64,000 nucleotides of DNA from Rhizophagus clarus. Taxonomy: Eukaryota > Glomeromycota > Glomeromycetes > Glomerales > Glomeraceae. The notes beneath the pieces are model-generated. The model searched no databases. It was given only the letters and a program-made list of their open reading frames with translations, and had not been told where the DNA came from. Positions 36,590 through 48,541 of this stretch are shown here, piece by piece. How positions within the stretch are numbered: the stretch's first letter is position 1; the number at the start of each line of letters is the position of its first letter. The stretch covers positions 124,001 through 188,000 of the forward strand of contig BLAL01000274.1 of NCBI GenBank assembly GCA_015698045.1. Direction: 5' to 3'. Position numbers and translations under genes: made by a program.

Positions 36590-36800
36590 ATAAACAGCTT
36601 AAATTAAGTTATTTAGTAATAAAATAATTTAACTATAACTAATAAATAATCTAAGTATGACTATAAATAATTTAAATATAACTAAATAATTTAAGTATGA
36701 CTATAAATAATCTAAATATAACTAAATAATCTACGTATGAATATAAATAATCTAAATATAACTAAATAATCTAAAGTTAATAACCTAAATATGATTAAAT
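36590..36800. repeat. Tandem repeat of TAATCTAAATATAACTAAA-type units
   Basis: About 16-bp and 32-bp periodic units (AATAATCTAAATATAACTAA alternating with AATAATCTAAGTATGACTAT) run directly up to the left end of the CACTA-ended element at 36808. No coding. Confidence 0.6.
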
Positions 36801-39800
36801 AATCTAACACTAATCGAAAAAGAAATATTCGGCCTCCAAAAAATCTGGCCTAAATTCGGCCAATTTTTAAAAAAATTGACTTAAATTAGTAATGATATGC
36901 AATTCAATCTATATTTGACTCTGATTCGATTCTGCCAAATGATGGTCAAATTGCGTATAATAAAAATTAAACTATGTTTGGCCTCACATGAATAATGGCC
37001 GAATTGTATTCACTTTTCTATATTAAATAATGGTTATAATATATTTACTATATTAATATTATTAAGTATAATAAAAAATAATGATACAATATTTGTTAAA
37101 AAATATTTAAACAATTCAGACTAGTATAAATGTTATATTAAATCAACGCAAATGGAACTTTCTATTTATAGGAATAATGGCTAAATATTCTCTGGCATTA
37201 GATCGATCTGATTTTTTGTATTTTACAGGTATAAACCGACCTAAAATATTGTGTATTGGGATTATATTGTCTTTACTGCTCAAACAGAAATTATCTTCCC
37301 ATAATTCGACGTTGCAAGTTTTGACATCATCGTCAATACTGAAATGAAATCAGGATGTCAAATTTGCTGGTTTGTACCATTTGATGTAAGCCAATTTGTG
37401 TGTCAAATTATGGGAGGATAAATGAACGCTATGTTCGAAAAAAATTGGATTTGACCTGGGTAAATATTGACGCTATTCCCATCATGATTAATAAATTTAG
37501 CTAAGACAAATGAGCTCTTAATATATCATGTTGCAGCAGCAGATCCAAAAATTTCTGCACTGATTTGATATCTTTCATATCAATTCACTTTGTTGATAAT
37601 GATCGTTAAATTGGGTAAATTTTCTGTGAATGATTTTCTGAATATAGAATCTACGTATGTATCCTTATAATATTCAATAAGTAAATTGTAGATTTATTCA
37701 TCAAGATGAATATCTTCAGATTACAGTGCTAAAAATATACCCAGAAATTTCTCGCAACCAGTAATTAGTGATTCTAATATATTTCTGGAATTCATTAAAA
37801 ATTGATACATTTCATTTGTTGGAAATTCGGAAAGAGAACCAACAGAAGGTCATTTATTGAGTAATTTGATGCCAATTATTTCTGAACTTGAGCTGATAAT
37901 ATCGTTTATTTGTGTTTCAGTCATCAATTAACGTATTAGTTCAAGTTCAATTTGGCAGTGGCTATTAGGCAACGATCCTAATAAATATTTTATTATTAAT
38001 CTTTACTTAATGGAATAATATAATTCAATAAATCAACACAGCAAATGAATTTAAATTTGAATTACCTAATACGCCATTCATTCGTTCAAAGCTAAAGCAC
38101 TAGAATGAATACAGGGATTCATAATCGTAAGAGCACTTACATAGATGTAATGATAGGTGAAGGTTTGGCATTATTTTTCCTTCGCCATAATGCTCTTCAT
38201 CAATTTAATTATCTTTACTAAAAGTTCATAACTTCTTTTATATTGTTAATCTTCACAATTCATCTAACTAAAATCATACAAACTCTTACAAAATACGTAA
38301 GAATTTTGCAATCTTTATTCAAAAGATGATTCCATAACACAACAGTGACATATATTAGAAAAAAGTTGTGCTATTGGTCAGCAGTAAAGTTAGAAAAACC
38401 TTCACTGCAATGGATTTTACCAGGAATTCGTTCCAAATCTGATGGTAGCTTAAATTTGCTCATTTTCTTTTGAATTGATTGAAGAGCTTTTTCTGTTAAT
38501 ACATCTTCATCGATCTATATTCGTTTTGTTATCCATTTTGCGATTCCTAGAAAAAGGTAGTGCATCAGATCTATAATAACAAACCAAATCAGATCAAAAT
38601 ACGAGAGTCTTAATATTTCAAACCACCTTACACTATTCACCTTGACAAATCTCTTTCTTACTGTGTTAGATTTGTATCGTCGCCATTCCAAAGCCTTTTG
38701 ATGATGCTCTACTGGATCTTTCATGATAAACCAGTTACTTATATCTGCCATGCCACTAAAATTGCGATTATTGGCCCTTTTTTCACATCGATGACATAAT
38801 GCGAGGGCAGAGATATGCTCGCATAATTTTCGAGCTCCAGAAATATTGCACAAAGTAATTATTAATGCAGCTTAAATATCTTTGCCATTTGGACATTCAT
38901 TAGTGCGATTAAGATTCACGCCTTCCCAAAGTGACTCTAATTCCGTTATTATTGGCGAAAAATAATGATTAACTTTATGCAATTTAACCTTATCAGACCC
39001 TAGTAATATGCCAAGTATAAGCACATTTTTGGGCTTAAATCGAACATCCCGAGATAGATTGCATATTACTGCATATATTACACCTGTATTGTAAATCGTT
39101 CATTCGTAAGGCTGAAATCAATCCAAATTTATTATTAATCCTAGATGAGCATCAGCCTTGTCTGGTCAGAAAAAGTATTTGACCCTTGTTCAGACGATTC
39201 CTTAAGATTTTTCCATATTTGGCCGTCATAAATATCTGATAGAACATTGTCAATTATTGAACGACGTGTCTAATGCCGCAGTAATTCTTCAAATCCTGGC
39301 CGCTTGAACATACTAAAAAGCTGCTGTTGTATACTCGAGACTGGATAAATTAATTCAGGAACAATTGATATACTATTATTTAAAGAAATTTTCTTCCCTA
39401 AAGGAGTACGACATTATTTTAATCTCTTTGTAGCCAAATTTGGAAATTTGATATGGCTGCATTTCATAATGGTATTATTATTTTTTGATATTATTTCCTC
39501 TTTTTTGTATAATTTGTGGCATTTTTGGCAGGCTGCAAACTGCACAAATCGATCGAAAAGTTCTAACTTTTTTCTTAGCATGTACAATAAATTTGGGAAT
39601 GATTCGTAATTGATATTTTTACATACTTTCAATATTATTTTAATAAATTGTATTAATTCTTCAATTGCGGTATTTGGTATGTTATGACTTGACCTGAACT
39701 TCATAATCTATATCAAAATCCCTTTAATTAATTCATCTGTTGGTAATTCTAAAATATCTGGTATGTCTGAAATATCCGGTATATCGAACATAGGATGAAA

Positions 39801-40369
39801 GTAATTCTCAAAATTATCTGAAAAATTGTTATCTTCATCATTAGGAAAATCTTCTTGTGTTGAAGATTCACTAATGTAGATATCATCCATGTCATATTCA
39901 GCTGGCACATTATAAGCACTAGTCAAAAAAGAACAATTCAGCCTAAATTTGACCAGGTCAAATATAGGTTGAATGACGATCTAACCTATGTCAAATTGTG
40001 GCCAATTTTTTTGGCGCATTTAGGGTGCCAATCGTCTTAAATTTAGAAAAAAAAATTCGACATATATTAGGATATTTTACATATTTATTCGACCCTAAAA
40101 AAAACTATATTTGACTACTATATATAATCTGAATATTATTGATAAATAGGTTAAACTAGAGACAAATTTTAATCAATTTAGTTCTGAATTTATAGTTTAT
40201 TAACATAGTGTTAAAAAAATTACATATGTATTATGCTATATAAAGTTCTATCTAATATCTATCTATATATTATCATTCATCTATCGTCCATCCATCCACA
40301 TCCATCCACCATCCATCCAAAACTACCATCTACACAATTCACTAAATAGACAATTCACATATGCCTAAA

Positions 40370-41810
40370 GGAGTTTCAAAACCTATGTAAAAAAGTAACA
40401 TTAAATAAAATTTCTTTAACAAATTTTTAAATTTCATTGAATTTATTGAATTTGAAACTTACCACCATTTCATTTATCCAAGAATCGAATCACTTCCTAC
40501 CATTTAATATAGAATAGTTTCAAAAGCACACTGTCCAGAATGGTTATCAGAGACTGTAAAAAAAAACGTTTAATAAAAACATTTTTAGAAGAAGTTTAAA
40601 ATAGGAAACCTTTCAAAACTCACCTGAATTCCAGTATTTTCAAGTCAGAATCAGATTCCTGAAATACCAGTATTCTGTTTATAGTCCAAAATTGGGCCAG
40701 TTTACTAAAAGAAATAGAAAGAAAGAAAAAAATTAAAATAGAATTTTTTAGAGTAAGTTTCGAACTTGAAACTTTACCTAGGTTTTGGTATTCTAAAAGA
40801 TCAAGAATAACCTACAAAAGAAATAAAACGAACCATTAATAACAATTTGTTAAAATAAAAACATCTGATTTTTTACTTACCAATATATAACCTATCGATA
40901 TACTGGTTGCCTAAAAAGAAAGAAAACAAAACATTAATAAGCGTTTCATTAAAAAAAAATAAATTTAAAAACGTTTTAAACTTACCAAAATTTTAAAGTT
41001 GCATTTGCGTCTTAAAGTCTGAAGAATAGTCGCCTAAAAAAGAATCAAAAAAATGAAATGTACGTGTTGTTAAATTTCGGTAAAAAAAAATCCTACCAAA
41101 AATCTATTATCTTACGCGTCCTAATATATTTCTACCTAAAAAAAATCTTGAATCTGCATCCAATGAGAGTCGAAAGCAACCTAAAAAAATAAAGAATGAA
41201 TTCGTTAGCTAACAATTTATTAAAAATAAAAAAACTAAAAATGATAAAAAAAACTTGCCGTAAATCTGCGCGTTTAAAGACCTAAAGAGTAAACTGCTAA
41301 AAAAAGAAAAACTCGAAAGATTAGTAGGTGTTTTGAAAATTTATAATTCAAGAAAAAATCTACCCAACTCCATATGTATGAAGAGATAGCCTAAAAAAAA
41401 GAAATAAACAAAATGTTAACATTTCGTTAAATAAATGTAATTAATAAAAAAAAATTGATTCCAGTTCCCTTACCAAAAACTGAAAGACTTCCTTACCAAA
41501 ATCCAAATTCCATGCGTCCAGAACCATTTAAAAAAAAGAGAGAAGAGGTTAGCATATATTCCGTTAGAACAGTTAGAGCATGTAAACTAAATAAGAAAAA
41601 AACTCACTGAAACAAAGTCCCACATGCCCAAAAGACTGAGAAATTGCTTAAAAAAAATTAAAAACAAACTGTTAATAAGCGTTCGTTAAAATAATTAAAG
41701 AAAAAAAAAGAAACCTTTGATATGTCACTTCCAGAAAACTGAAGAGTCACTTAAAAAAAGAAAAAAATCAAAACATCATTATCAACGTTTCGTAAAAACT
41801 GGAAAATATT
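40370..41810 (-). repeat. Array of exon-like and intron-like units, minus orientation
   Basis: Read on the minus strand, about a dozen short pieces are each preceded by a T-rich TTTTTAG and followed by GTAAG or GTAGG. Two clear ones are 40881-40910 (30 nt, donor GTAAGT) and 40986-41033 (48 nt, donor GTAAG). The spacer between them (40911-40985, 75 nt) has intron length. Spacers share a TTTAACGAAACG...TTAACG stretch with the arrays at 49.3 kb and 51.7-58.4 kb. A purine-rich tract (41820-41950, pyrimidine on the minus strand) lies at the upstream end. Exon-like pieces do not form one open frame. Borders are approximate. Confidence 0.6.
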
Positions 41811-42083
41811 TTTAGTGTATTCTTTACGAAAGAGAGATGATTATGAGGGGAGGGAAGGAGGAAGAAAGGAAGGGAAGAGAAATGGAAAAGAAAGAACGAA
41901 AAAAAAGAAGTGAAATGAGAGAAAAGGTTAAGGGGAAGGAAGGGAAGGAAAAATTTCGTTGAAAAAAGAAAAAGCTCTGGATCAGATTGGCAGATCTGGT
42001 TCTATATAATAAAAATATCATTAATTAACATGACAATTCATAGATTGATTGTTGATATAATTATTAGTGTAGTAAGTAAATAT

Positions 42084-44066
42084 AGTGTTCCGCAAATGAT
42101 TTGGTCAAATCAAATCAATTCGGATTTGATTTGAATTTTGATTTGATTTGATTTGATAATTTTGATTTGCAAATCGAATCCAAACTTCAAAACAAGATTT
42201 GAGTTCAAATCCAAATTAAAAAAAAAAATTTGATTCGATTTCAAATCAAATTCAAATTAGCTTAAACTAATTCAATCAAATCCGAATCAAATCTGACAAA
42301 TCCAAATCAAATCCAAATCAAATCGAATTAAATATACATGACCTGATTAAACGTAATTACAGGACCTGCATGCATTTACTATTAACTTTACACAACTTTT
42401 TTTTCATAGTAACGCTACGCAAACTTACATCTTAGTTAAAAAAAATTTTTAAAAAATTTGTTAACGCTATAATGAATTATTCGGTATAAAGGCAGGATCA
42501 TGTAACTTGCTGATCTAATCAGATAATCTGAATATCTGATCTTTTTTTAATCATTTATCAGTTTATTTTTGTAGTGTTGCCAGATGAAAAGCATGACCAG
42601 ACTTTTAGAATTAAGGTAAGGGAGAGTGAAAAGTGTTTTTCAGTGTATTTTTTTAACTAATTAATTAATTATTTTTTATTTTTATTTTTTGTAGTGTTGC
42701 CGGACAAAAGGCACGACTGGACTTTTGGAATTAAGGTAAGGGGGGGGTTGAGGGAGGTGTTTCGTTATTTTTTTTAATTAATTAAGTATTAACTTTTTTT
42801 TTACTTTTTGTAATGTTGCCAGACAAAAAGCATGACTGGACTTTTGGAATTAAGGTAAGGGAGAGTTGGGGGAGATGTTTCATTGTTTTTTTTTTAATTA
42901 ATTAAATAATGATTTTTTTTTTATTTTTTGTAGTGTTGCCAGACGAAAAGCATGATCAGACTTTTGGAATTAAGGTAAGGAAGTGTGGGAGAAGTATTTT
43001 TCGGTATTTTTTTTAACTAATTAATTGTTTTTTTTTATTTTTTGTAGTTTTGCCAAACGAAAAGCACGACCAGACTTTTGGAATTAAGGTAAGGGAAGGT
43101 TGGGGGAGGTGTTTCATTATTTTTTTTTAATTAATTAAGTATTAACCTTTTTTTTTATTTTTTTGTAGTGTTACTAGACGAAAAGCATGATCGGACTTTT
43201 AGAATTAAGGTAAGGGAGGGTGGGGGAAGTGTTTTTTGGTATTTTTTTTAACTAATTAATTATTTTTTTTTTTTTGTAGTGTTGCTGGGCGAAAAACACG
43301 ATTGGATTTTTGGAATTAGGGTATTAAAAACTGAAAAAGAATAATAAAAATAAATAAATTTGGTATAAAATACTGAAAAAAAGTGAAAAAATAAATAAAA
43401 TAAAATAAATTTTGGTAAATACCGAGTAATTTAATTTACTGAAATCAGTATTTTTTAAAAATAAATCCACATATATTTATTATAAACTCTACGCAAACAT
43501 AATATGTGAATTACTCCCAAATTGAGCGATCTACGTAAACTCAATTTGTAGGTTTAAAAAGTAATTTTATATAAACTCTACGCAAACCCGTATGTGAGTT
43601 ATATCTGATATTAGTATTATTCAGGGTCCTGTAATTACCGTAAATATTATTGGTAGTTACTGCAACCACATGATGTCCAACCCTCCTTAAATACACTAAA
43701 GAAATACGTTTCATAACGTTTTTTTATTAATAATGCATTGCAAAATGCATTTTTTATTTAAATAAAAAAAACATTTCGCAATGTTTTTTTTATTAGTATT
43801 GCATTGCAAAACGCATTTTTTTATTTAAAATTCAACAAATCAAACCAAATCACAAATCTATTTGAATGAATTTGATTTGATTTGAATTTGAATTTGATTT
43901 GAATCGAATCAAATTTAAATCAAATCAAATCAAATTCAAATCGAATTTCAAATCAGATTTGAATGGTTTGATTCAAATCTGAATTCAAACTTTTCAGATT
44001 TGATTTGATCAAATCAAATTTCAAATCTAACTTGATTTGGTCTAATTTGATTTGTGTAGAACACTA
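42084..44066. mobile_element. hAT-like non-autonomous element (1983 bp) carrying a 7-unit array
   Basis: A perfect 8-bp duplication AGTAAATA (42076-42083 and 44067-44074) flanks ends TAGTGTTC on the left and GAACACTA on the right. Long subterminal tracts of AAATCAAATC and its complement (42100-42330 and 43835-44050) are inverted relative to each other. A second inverted pair, GTAATTACAGGACC (42353-42366) and GGTCCTGTAATTAC (43625-43638), lies further in and may mark an element within the element. At 43700-43830 there are GCATTGCAAAATGC-type palindromes. No transposase. Superfamily inferred from the duplication length and TIR form. Confidence 0.75.
42575..43320 (+). repeat. Seven 41-nt exon-like units with intron-like spacers
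   Basis: Units at 42575-42615, 42695-42735, 42814-42854, 42934-42974, 43048-43088, 43169-43209 and 43280-43320. Each is exactly 41 nt, begins TG-TTGCCAGACGAAAAGC (consensus) and ends GGAATTAAG. Each is preceded by TTTTTTGTAG (GTAA in unit 3) and, in units 1-6, followed by GTAAGG. Spacers are 79, 78, 79, 73, 80 and 70 nt, matching the real introns of this window, and most contain AACTAATTAAT, close to a branch site. Two of the three frames of a unit are open, but 41 is not a multiple of 3, so consecutive units cannot make one repeated peptide. Tandem duplication is certain; splicing is unproven. Confidence 0.8.
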
Positions 44067-44079
44067 AGTAAATAAAAGA

Positions 44080-44935
44080 TTGATTCAACATCCAAAAAGC
44101 TGAAAAACAAATCGAAAAAAAAGTAATTAGATAACGTTCTTTAAAAATGAAATAAAAAATTATTTAAAAATATCTTACCAAAATATCGCGTCCAAAAAAG
44201 CCAAAAATTCACCTACAAAAGAAAAAAAACTGAAACGTTAAGTAGCAGTTTGTTCAAAGAAGTGTCATCAAATATAATAAAAGAAGCCCTCCTTACCAAA
44301 TTCTTACGTGTCCAATACCTGAATAACAAATAAAAAATAAAAAAAAAAAGAAATTAGTAACTGTTTTTCGAAAATAAAACAAAGAAATTAAACTTATCAT
44401 TAAGACTTACCGAAATACTGCAAAAGAATAATCTCTAACAAATTTTCACATGTCCAGATATTTCGTCTACAAAGGAAAAAAATGAACTGTTAATAAAGTT
44501 TGTTGAAATAAACTAAAAAATTAAAAATTTTACTTACCAGGCTACAAGTAAGAGATCTGAAAGAACAACCAGTCGTAAGTAATTAAAAAAGAAAAACCAA
44601 AATCAAAAACTTACTGGAATTTCATGTTCAAGGAGACCAAAAGAATTACTTAAAAGGAAAAGTTGAAACATTAAGGAACGTTTTGTTAAGAATTTTTTAA
44701 CAAAAAAGTATTTGGAAAGAAAAGCTGAAACGCTTTGTTACAGATTTTTTCGACAAAAAATATATGTGAAGTAAAGTAAGAAAAGGGAAAGGAAAAGACA
44801 AAGTAAAGGAAAGGGTGAAGGGTAGAAAAGGATGAAGATAGGAGAAGGATGAAAGGAAGGAGGGAAAGAGGAAGAGTAAAAGGAAATAAGGAAGGATAAA
44901 AGAAAGGATGATAAGGGAGGTTTCGCTAAAAGTTT
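44080..44935 (-). repeat. Array of exon/intron-like units plus purine tract, minus orientation
   Basis: Continuation of the minus-strand array on the other side of the hAT-like element: pieces bounded by CTTAC/TTACC (donor complements) and CCTA.../T-rich complements, for example near 44178-44212 and 44305-44322. The segment 44760-44935 is a nearly pure purine tract (AAAGGGAAAGGAAAAGACAA and similar), i.e. a pyrimidine tract on the minus strand at the upstream edge. Boundaries approximate, more degenerate than the other arrays. Confidence 0.5.
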
Positions 44936-45654
44936 AAATTTAAACTTTTAATTGAATTGGTGATATGTGTAATGTTCAATTAATGATACGCGTAATACTT
45001 AATACACATTTGACCATGTTGAATACACGTCTAATTGTTGATCATTACTAATTGAGGTCGAATAATTTTAATTTTGGTCGAATATAGGCCAAATTTTATT
45101 AAGGCCGAATATTCCTTTTTCGACTAGTGAAGAGAAATCTTCAGCGACTAGTTCAACTTTAGTGATACGACAAAATGTGCCTGGTTTTGTCCTTTTTTGC
45201 GTGAAAGAAATATATATTTCTGTTCCTCATACGTATCATTATTAGAATGTGTATCAATAAACATTGTCGTATCTTGTGATTCTGCTAACAATATTATCGA
45301 ATCAATCAGTTCTACTAACTCTTGAGACGTTGTAGCTTTATCGCGATTTAATAGTTCCAAAGAAGTCGTTTGCTCATTCGTTTGCTCATATTCCTCCTTC
45401 GTATGCAGATCGACTATTTTTCCATTACAATGGCTGCAAAAGCACAGAACCTTCTCTCTTGATTTTCTGATCGTAAATTCAGTAGATGTTTATTTAGAGG
45501 TCGATAAACTAGAATTATTATATTTGTCTATGATATTAGCAGCAATGCGTTTTCTTCTCTTTTTTTCATTTTTTGATAAAAGACAGATACGATAAAGTTG
45601 TAATATGATTTTTACGTTGAATAAAGTTATAATATACTTTGTTATATTTAATTA

Positions 45655-45830
45655 ATAGTGATTTTTTATTAATATCAAATTTTTAGTGATGTCAAATTTT
45701 TAGTGATATTGTGGTTTTTTATTAATATCAAATTTTTAGTGATGTTGAATTTTTAGTGATATTTTGGTTTTTTTATTAATATCAAATTTTTAGTGATGTC
45801 GAATTTTTAGTGATATTGTGATTATATTCC
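45655..45830. repeat. Tandem repeat of ATCAAATTTTTAGTGAT units
   Basis: About three units of 55-60 bp built from TTATTAATATCAAATTTTTAG and TGATGTCAAATTTTTAGTGA. A related but different repeat (AAAGTCTAATTTTATGCGAAA) follows at about 45985-46200. Both lie between the two divergent genes of the outer element. Confidence 0.6.
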
Positions 45831-46312
45831 ATTTTAAAATGATATTGATGGTATAATTAACAAAATAGACAAATTCGAATATGAAAAATTAGACATAAAA
45901 AGTTGAATAGAAAATTAAATAAAAACTAAAATTTAAAAAATAAAATATATACCATACCATGCACTCAGTGTGATTTAACTGTTTAATTAATTGAAAGTCT
46001 AGTTTGATGCGAAAGTTTAAGTTTAATCTGATCATTAACAGCTAATGATTAAAAGTCTAATTTGATATGTTTAATATATGTTTAATTAATTAAAAGTCTA
46101 ATTTTATGCGAAAGTTTAAGTCTAATTTGATCACGCCTATTGAAAGTCTAATTTTATACAAATGTTTGTGATCGTTAATTGTTAAAAGTCTAATTTGATA
46201 GTAAAGAAATAGATATAAATAGTGGTCCAATTTTCTCGTTCCATATAAAAAATCACTTTTTTTTCTTTTTTAAAAAATAATAATAAAAAATAAAAATAAT
46301 TTTAAAACAATA

Positions 46313-48541
46313 ATGACTTGTAAGAAACCATCAAAATCAAATGCTCCTTCACCAGATATTGCTGGTTCGTCTACACCATCGCCATATACAACATCAACTC
46401 CTCCACAAAATATTGCTTCAACATCAACACCAACTAATACTACCATTTCATTTACATCACGAAATATTGCCACATCACGAGCATCAACACCAACTAATAC
46501 TACACCACAAAATATTGCCACATCACGAGCATCAATACCAACTAATACTACACCACGAAATATTACTACACCATGAGCGTCAACACCAAATAATACCACT
46601 GCTTCGTTTACATCATGAAATATTGCCACACTATGAAATATTGCTTCAACATTAACATCACTAAATACTAATACTACAGTTCACTTTAGACTCGTTATTT
46701 CACAAGATATTTTAGCCTCATTAAGTCAAACTCAAACTCAATCTCAACGAACTTCTGATATTATTAAAAGATATCCTAATATTAATGTACCGAAAAGTTA
46801 CCGTTCACATCATGAAGAAGGAGCACTAAGAAATATTTGACCAAGTAATGAAGAAGCAGGTAAACTGAATTTTTTGTTATATTTTAATATTTATTATATT
46901 ACATCTGTTCGTTATGATTTAATATATATCCTTATAATTTAAAATAGGTAATTTAGAGCTAGAAAATTTAAAAAAATAAAACCCTTCGACTACAGAATGA
47001 ATTGAATCAGGAAAAAGTCAAAGTATCAGAAATGAAATGAAAAATAGATAATTTGCAAGACTGTGTTCGTAGGGTCAAGGAGGAGAATTCCTTACTATGG
47101 CAGTTTAATGAAATTTTTAGTGATGAATCGAACCAATTATGTGAAGAGAATAAAACTCTCCAAGAAGAACTTCAACAGTTCAAGCAACTTCGCACACCTC
47201 GAAAGACTATCGATTCTCTGCAGTAATATTTACTAAAACGCCCCAATAAAAGATTAAAATTGAGAGAGAAATTGCCTGATAAAGTTGCCGCTTCAGCTGT
47301 ATGAGTAAGAATTTTACAAGACTATTTGCAGCCAAATTGTATCAATGTATATATACAGCTTTTATTATTTCCTCTTATTGTTTAGGACAAAATGAAGAAC
47401 CTCTTAAAAGGTCAAATACCTGAAGAATATCAGTTGGATTACGGCAAGACTTTTAGTGAACAGACAGCAAAGATATATGAAAAATTGATACCTGAATTAA
47501 AGAGGTTGATGAATGGACATTATAATCCATCAGTAACCCAATTGTCAAACTAGTAATGATTGATTCACAAGCATAAAAGAGATAGATAACGGAAACAACT
47601 ATCAGGCCAATTAGATAAAGTCGACCGTAGGATGTATATGAATGCGCGATTGTCTGAAGTGAGCAGTATTTTATTTTAATGCACTTCCTTTTAGTCATTT
47701 GAAATTAATCTTTATATATTCGACAGAAAAAAAATAGATGAGTAAAGGCGGTAATAAAATTATATGAAAGAAATGACGCCAACATAAAGGAATTTGATAA
47801 AGACGAATTATTACCAATTCTTGTACAAAATGATTGTCATTCCATTGAGCAATCAGATTCTGAAGACGATTCAAGACAGAAATTGCCTGAAAATAAGCGA
47901 TTCTTGCATGTATATGATCAATCATGGCATTCAGATGAGGTATTAAAGTGATTACTGCTTCTAACCTATTTTAATATTTATTTGATATTTGTTTATCTTT
48001 GTTTTAATAGTTAAAACAGCTATTACGAGACGTATTAGACCCTGAAGCAGAATATATTCAACGTGCAAAAAAGCAATAGGAGCAAATTTATAATAATGAT
48101 ATTTACTTCATGTCTAGTAAACCTTTTGAGAATATGCCTGAATAGGCGCTCGATAAAATGAAAATATATGTGACAGATGAAACAAATAAAACAATTGACG
48201 TTAGCAAATATGATGACATGGTTGATAATTTGATTCAATCTTATGAGGATCGTGTGCCAATAGAACTGAATTTAACAGAGCCATATTCAGATTTCTTGTT
48301 AAATTCGGCAGAAATGAATTCAACTAGACCTGAAGATTTGGATGAGATTGGCAAAAGTTCAACAACAGTAAGTTGAATTATTTTAATATTTTTACGTCAC
48401 AAATATTGTTAATTAATTTTGTTTATATCATATGTTGTATTATATTAGTAACAAAAAGTCGAAAAAAAGTGAAAAGGAAAAAGAAGAGCTACGAAAGATA
48501 AAGAACTTTATGAAATCTTTGAAGCGGACGAATATTATTAA
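46313..48541 (+). pseudogene. Accessory gene of the outer CACTA element, decayed
   Basis: The plus-strand start MTCKKPSKSNAPSPDIAGS is followed by a Ser/Thr/Pro/Asn repeat domain (STPTNTT, PQNIATSR, about 5 units). Then come LVISQDILASLSQTQTQSQR, a coiled-coil segment (LQDCVRRVKEENSLLWQFNE and EENKTLQEELQQFKQL), KNLLKGQIPEEYQLDYGKTF, and EFDKDELLPILVQNDCHSIE. A conserved DQSWHSDE/LKQLLRDVLDPEAEYIQ block follows, and a basic tail ends near 48541. Intron-like GTAAACT, GTAAGA and GTAAGT intervals separate the parts, so the gene had several exons. Stops are mostly TGA in places where related repeats have CGA. It is divergent from the transposase; a partner role in transposition is inference only. 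Not recognised as a named family. Confidence 0.6.

Larger units (their letters stand above)
39917..45129. mobile_element. Inner CACTA-ended element, non-autonomous, opposite orientation
   Basis: The ends read CACTAGTCAAAAAAG on the left and CTTTTTCGACTAGTG on the right, flanked by a perfect 3-bp duplication AAG (39914-39916 and 45130-45132). It interrupts the transposase of the outer element. Its left end matches the outer right end over roughly 270 bp (39917-40190 against 48770-49040 reversed), and its right end matches the outer left end, so it is the same family inserted in reverse. It has no transposase; the interior is filled by exon/intron-like repeat units and a hAT-like element (42084-44066). 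Confidence 0.78.
37300..45575 (-). pseudogene. KDZ/CACTA-type transposase, decayed and split by insertion
   Basis: The N-terminal exon lies at about 45133-45575 (CFCSHCNGKIVDLHTKEEYE, a CxxC metal-binding head) and the rest at 39913-37300. Between them sits the inner element. The larger part reads NVPAEYDMDDIYISESSTQE, then CQKCHKLYKKEEI, PGFEELLRH, a long stretch to SGARKLCEHISALALCHRCE, MADISNWFIMKDPVEH and the key IDLMHYLFLGIAKWITKRI. In KDZ/Plavaka-type transposases the D.MH..FLG..K motif carries catalytic residues. The C-terminal third (38500-37300) is recognisable only as scattered fragments. Stops are frequent, many as TGA or TAG. This family is abundant in Rhizophagus (recalled). Assignment to KDZ versus wider CACTA is uncertain because the groups are related. 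Confidence 0.75.

Noticed and set aside
41824-42021. 65-codon minus-strand frame of F, S, L and P
   Set aside because: Simple translation of the pyrimidine tract, not a gene.
42575-43320. Reading the 41-nt units as a tandem-repeat effector protein
   Set aside because: 41 is not a multiple of three, and one of the three frames has a stop in most units, so a joined chain cannot encode a repeated peptide. Skipping patterns could still give short open chains, but none is supported.
46270-46629. 119-codon minus-strand frame rich in V, D and G
   Set aside because: Mirror of the repeat domain of the accessory gene on the plus strand, which has the supporting downstream exons.
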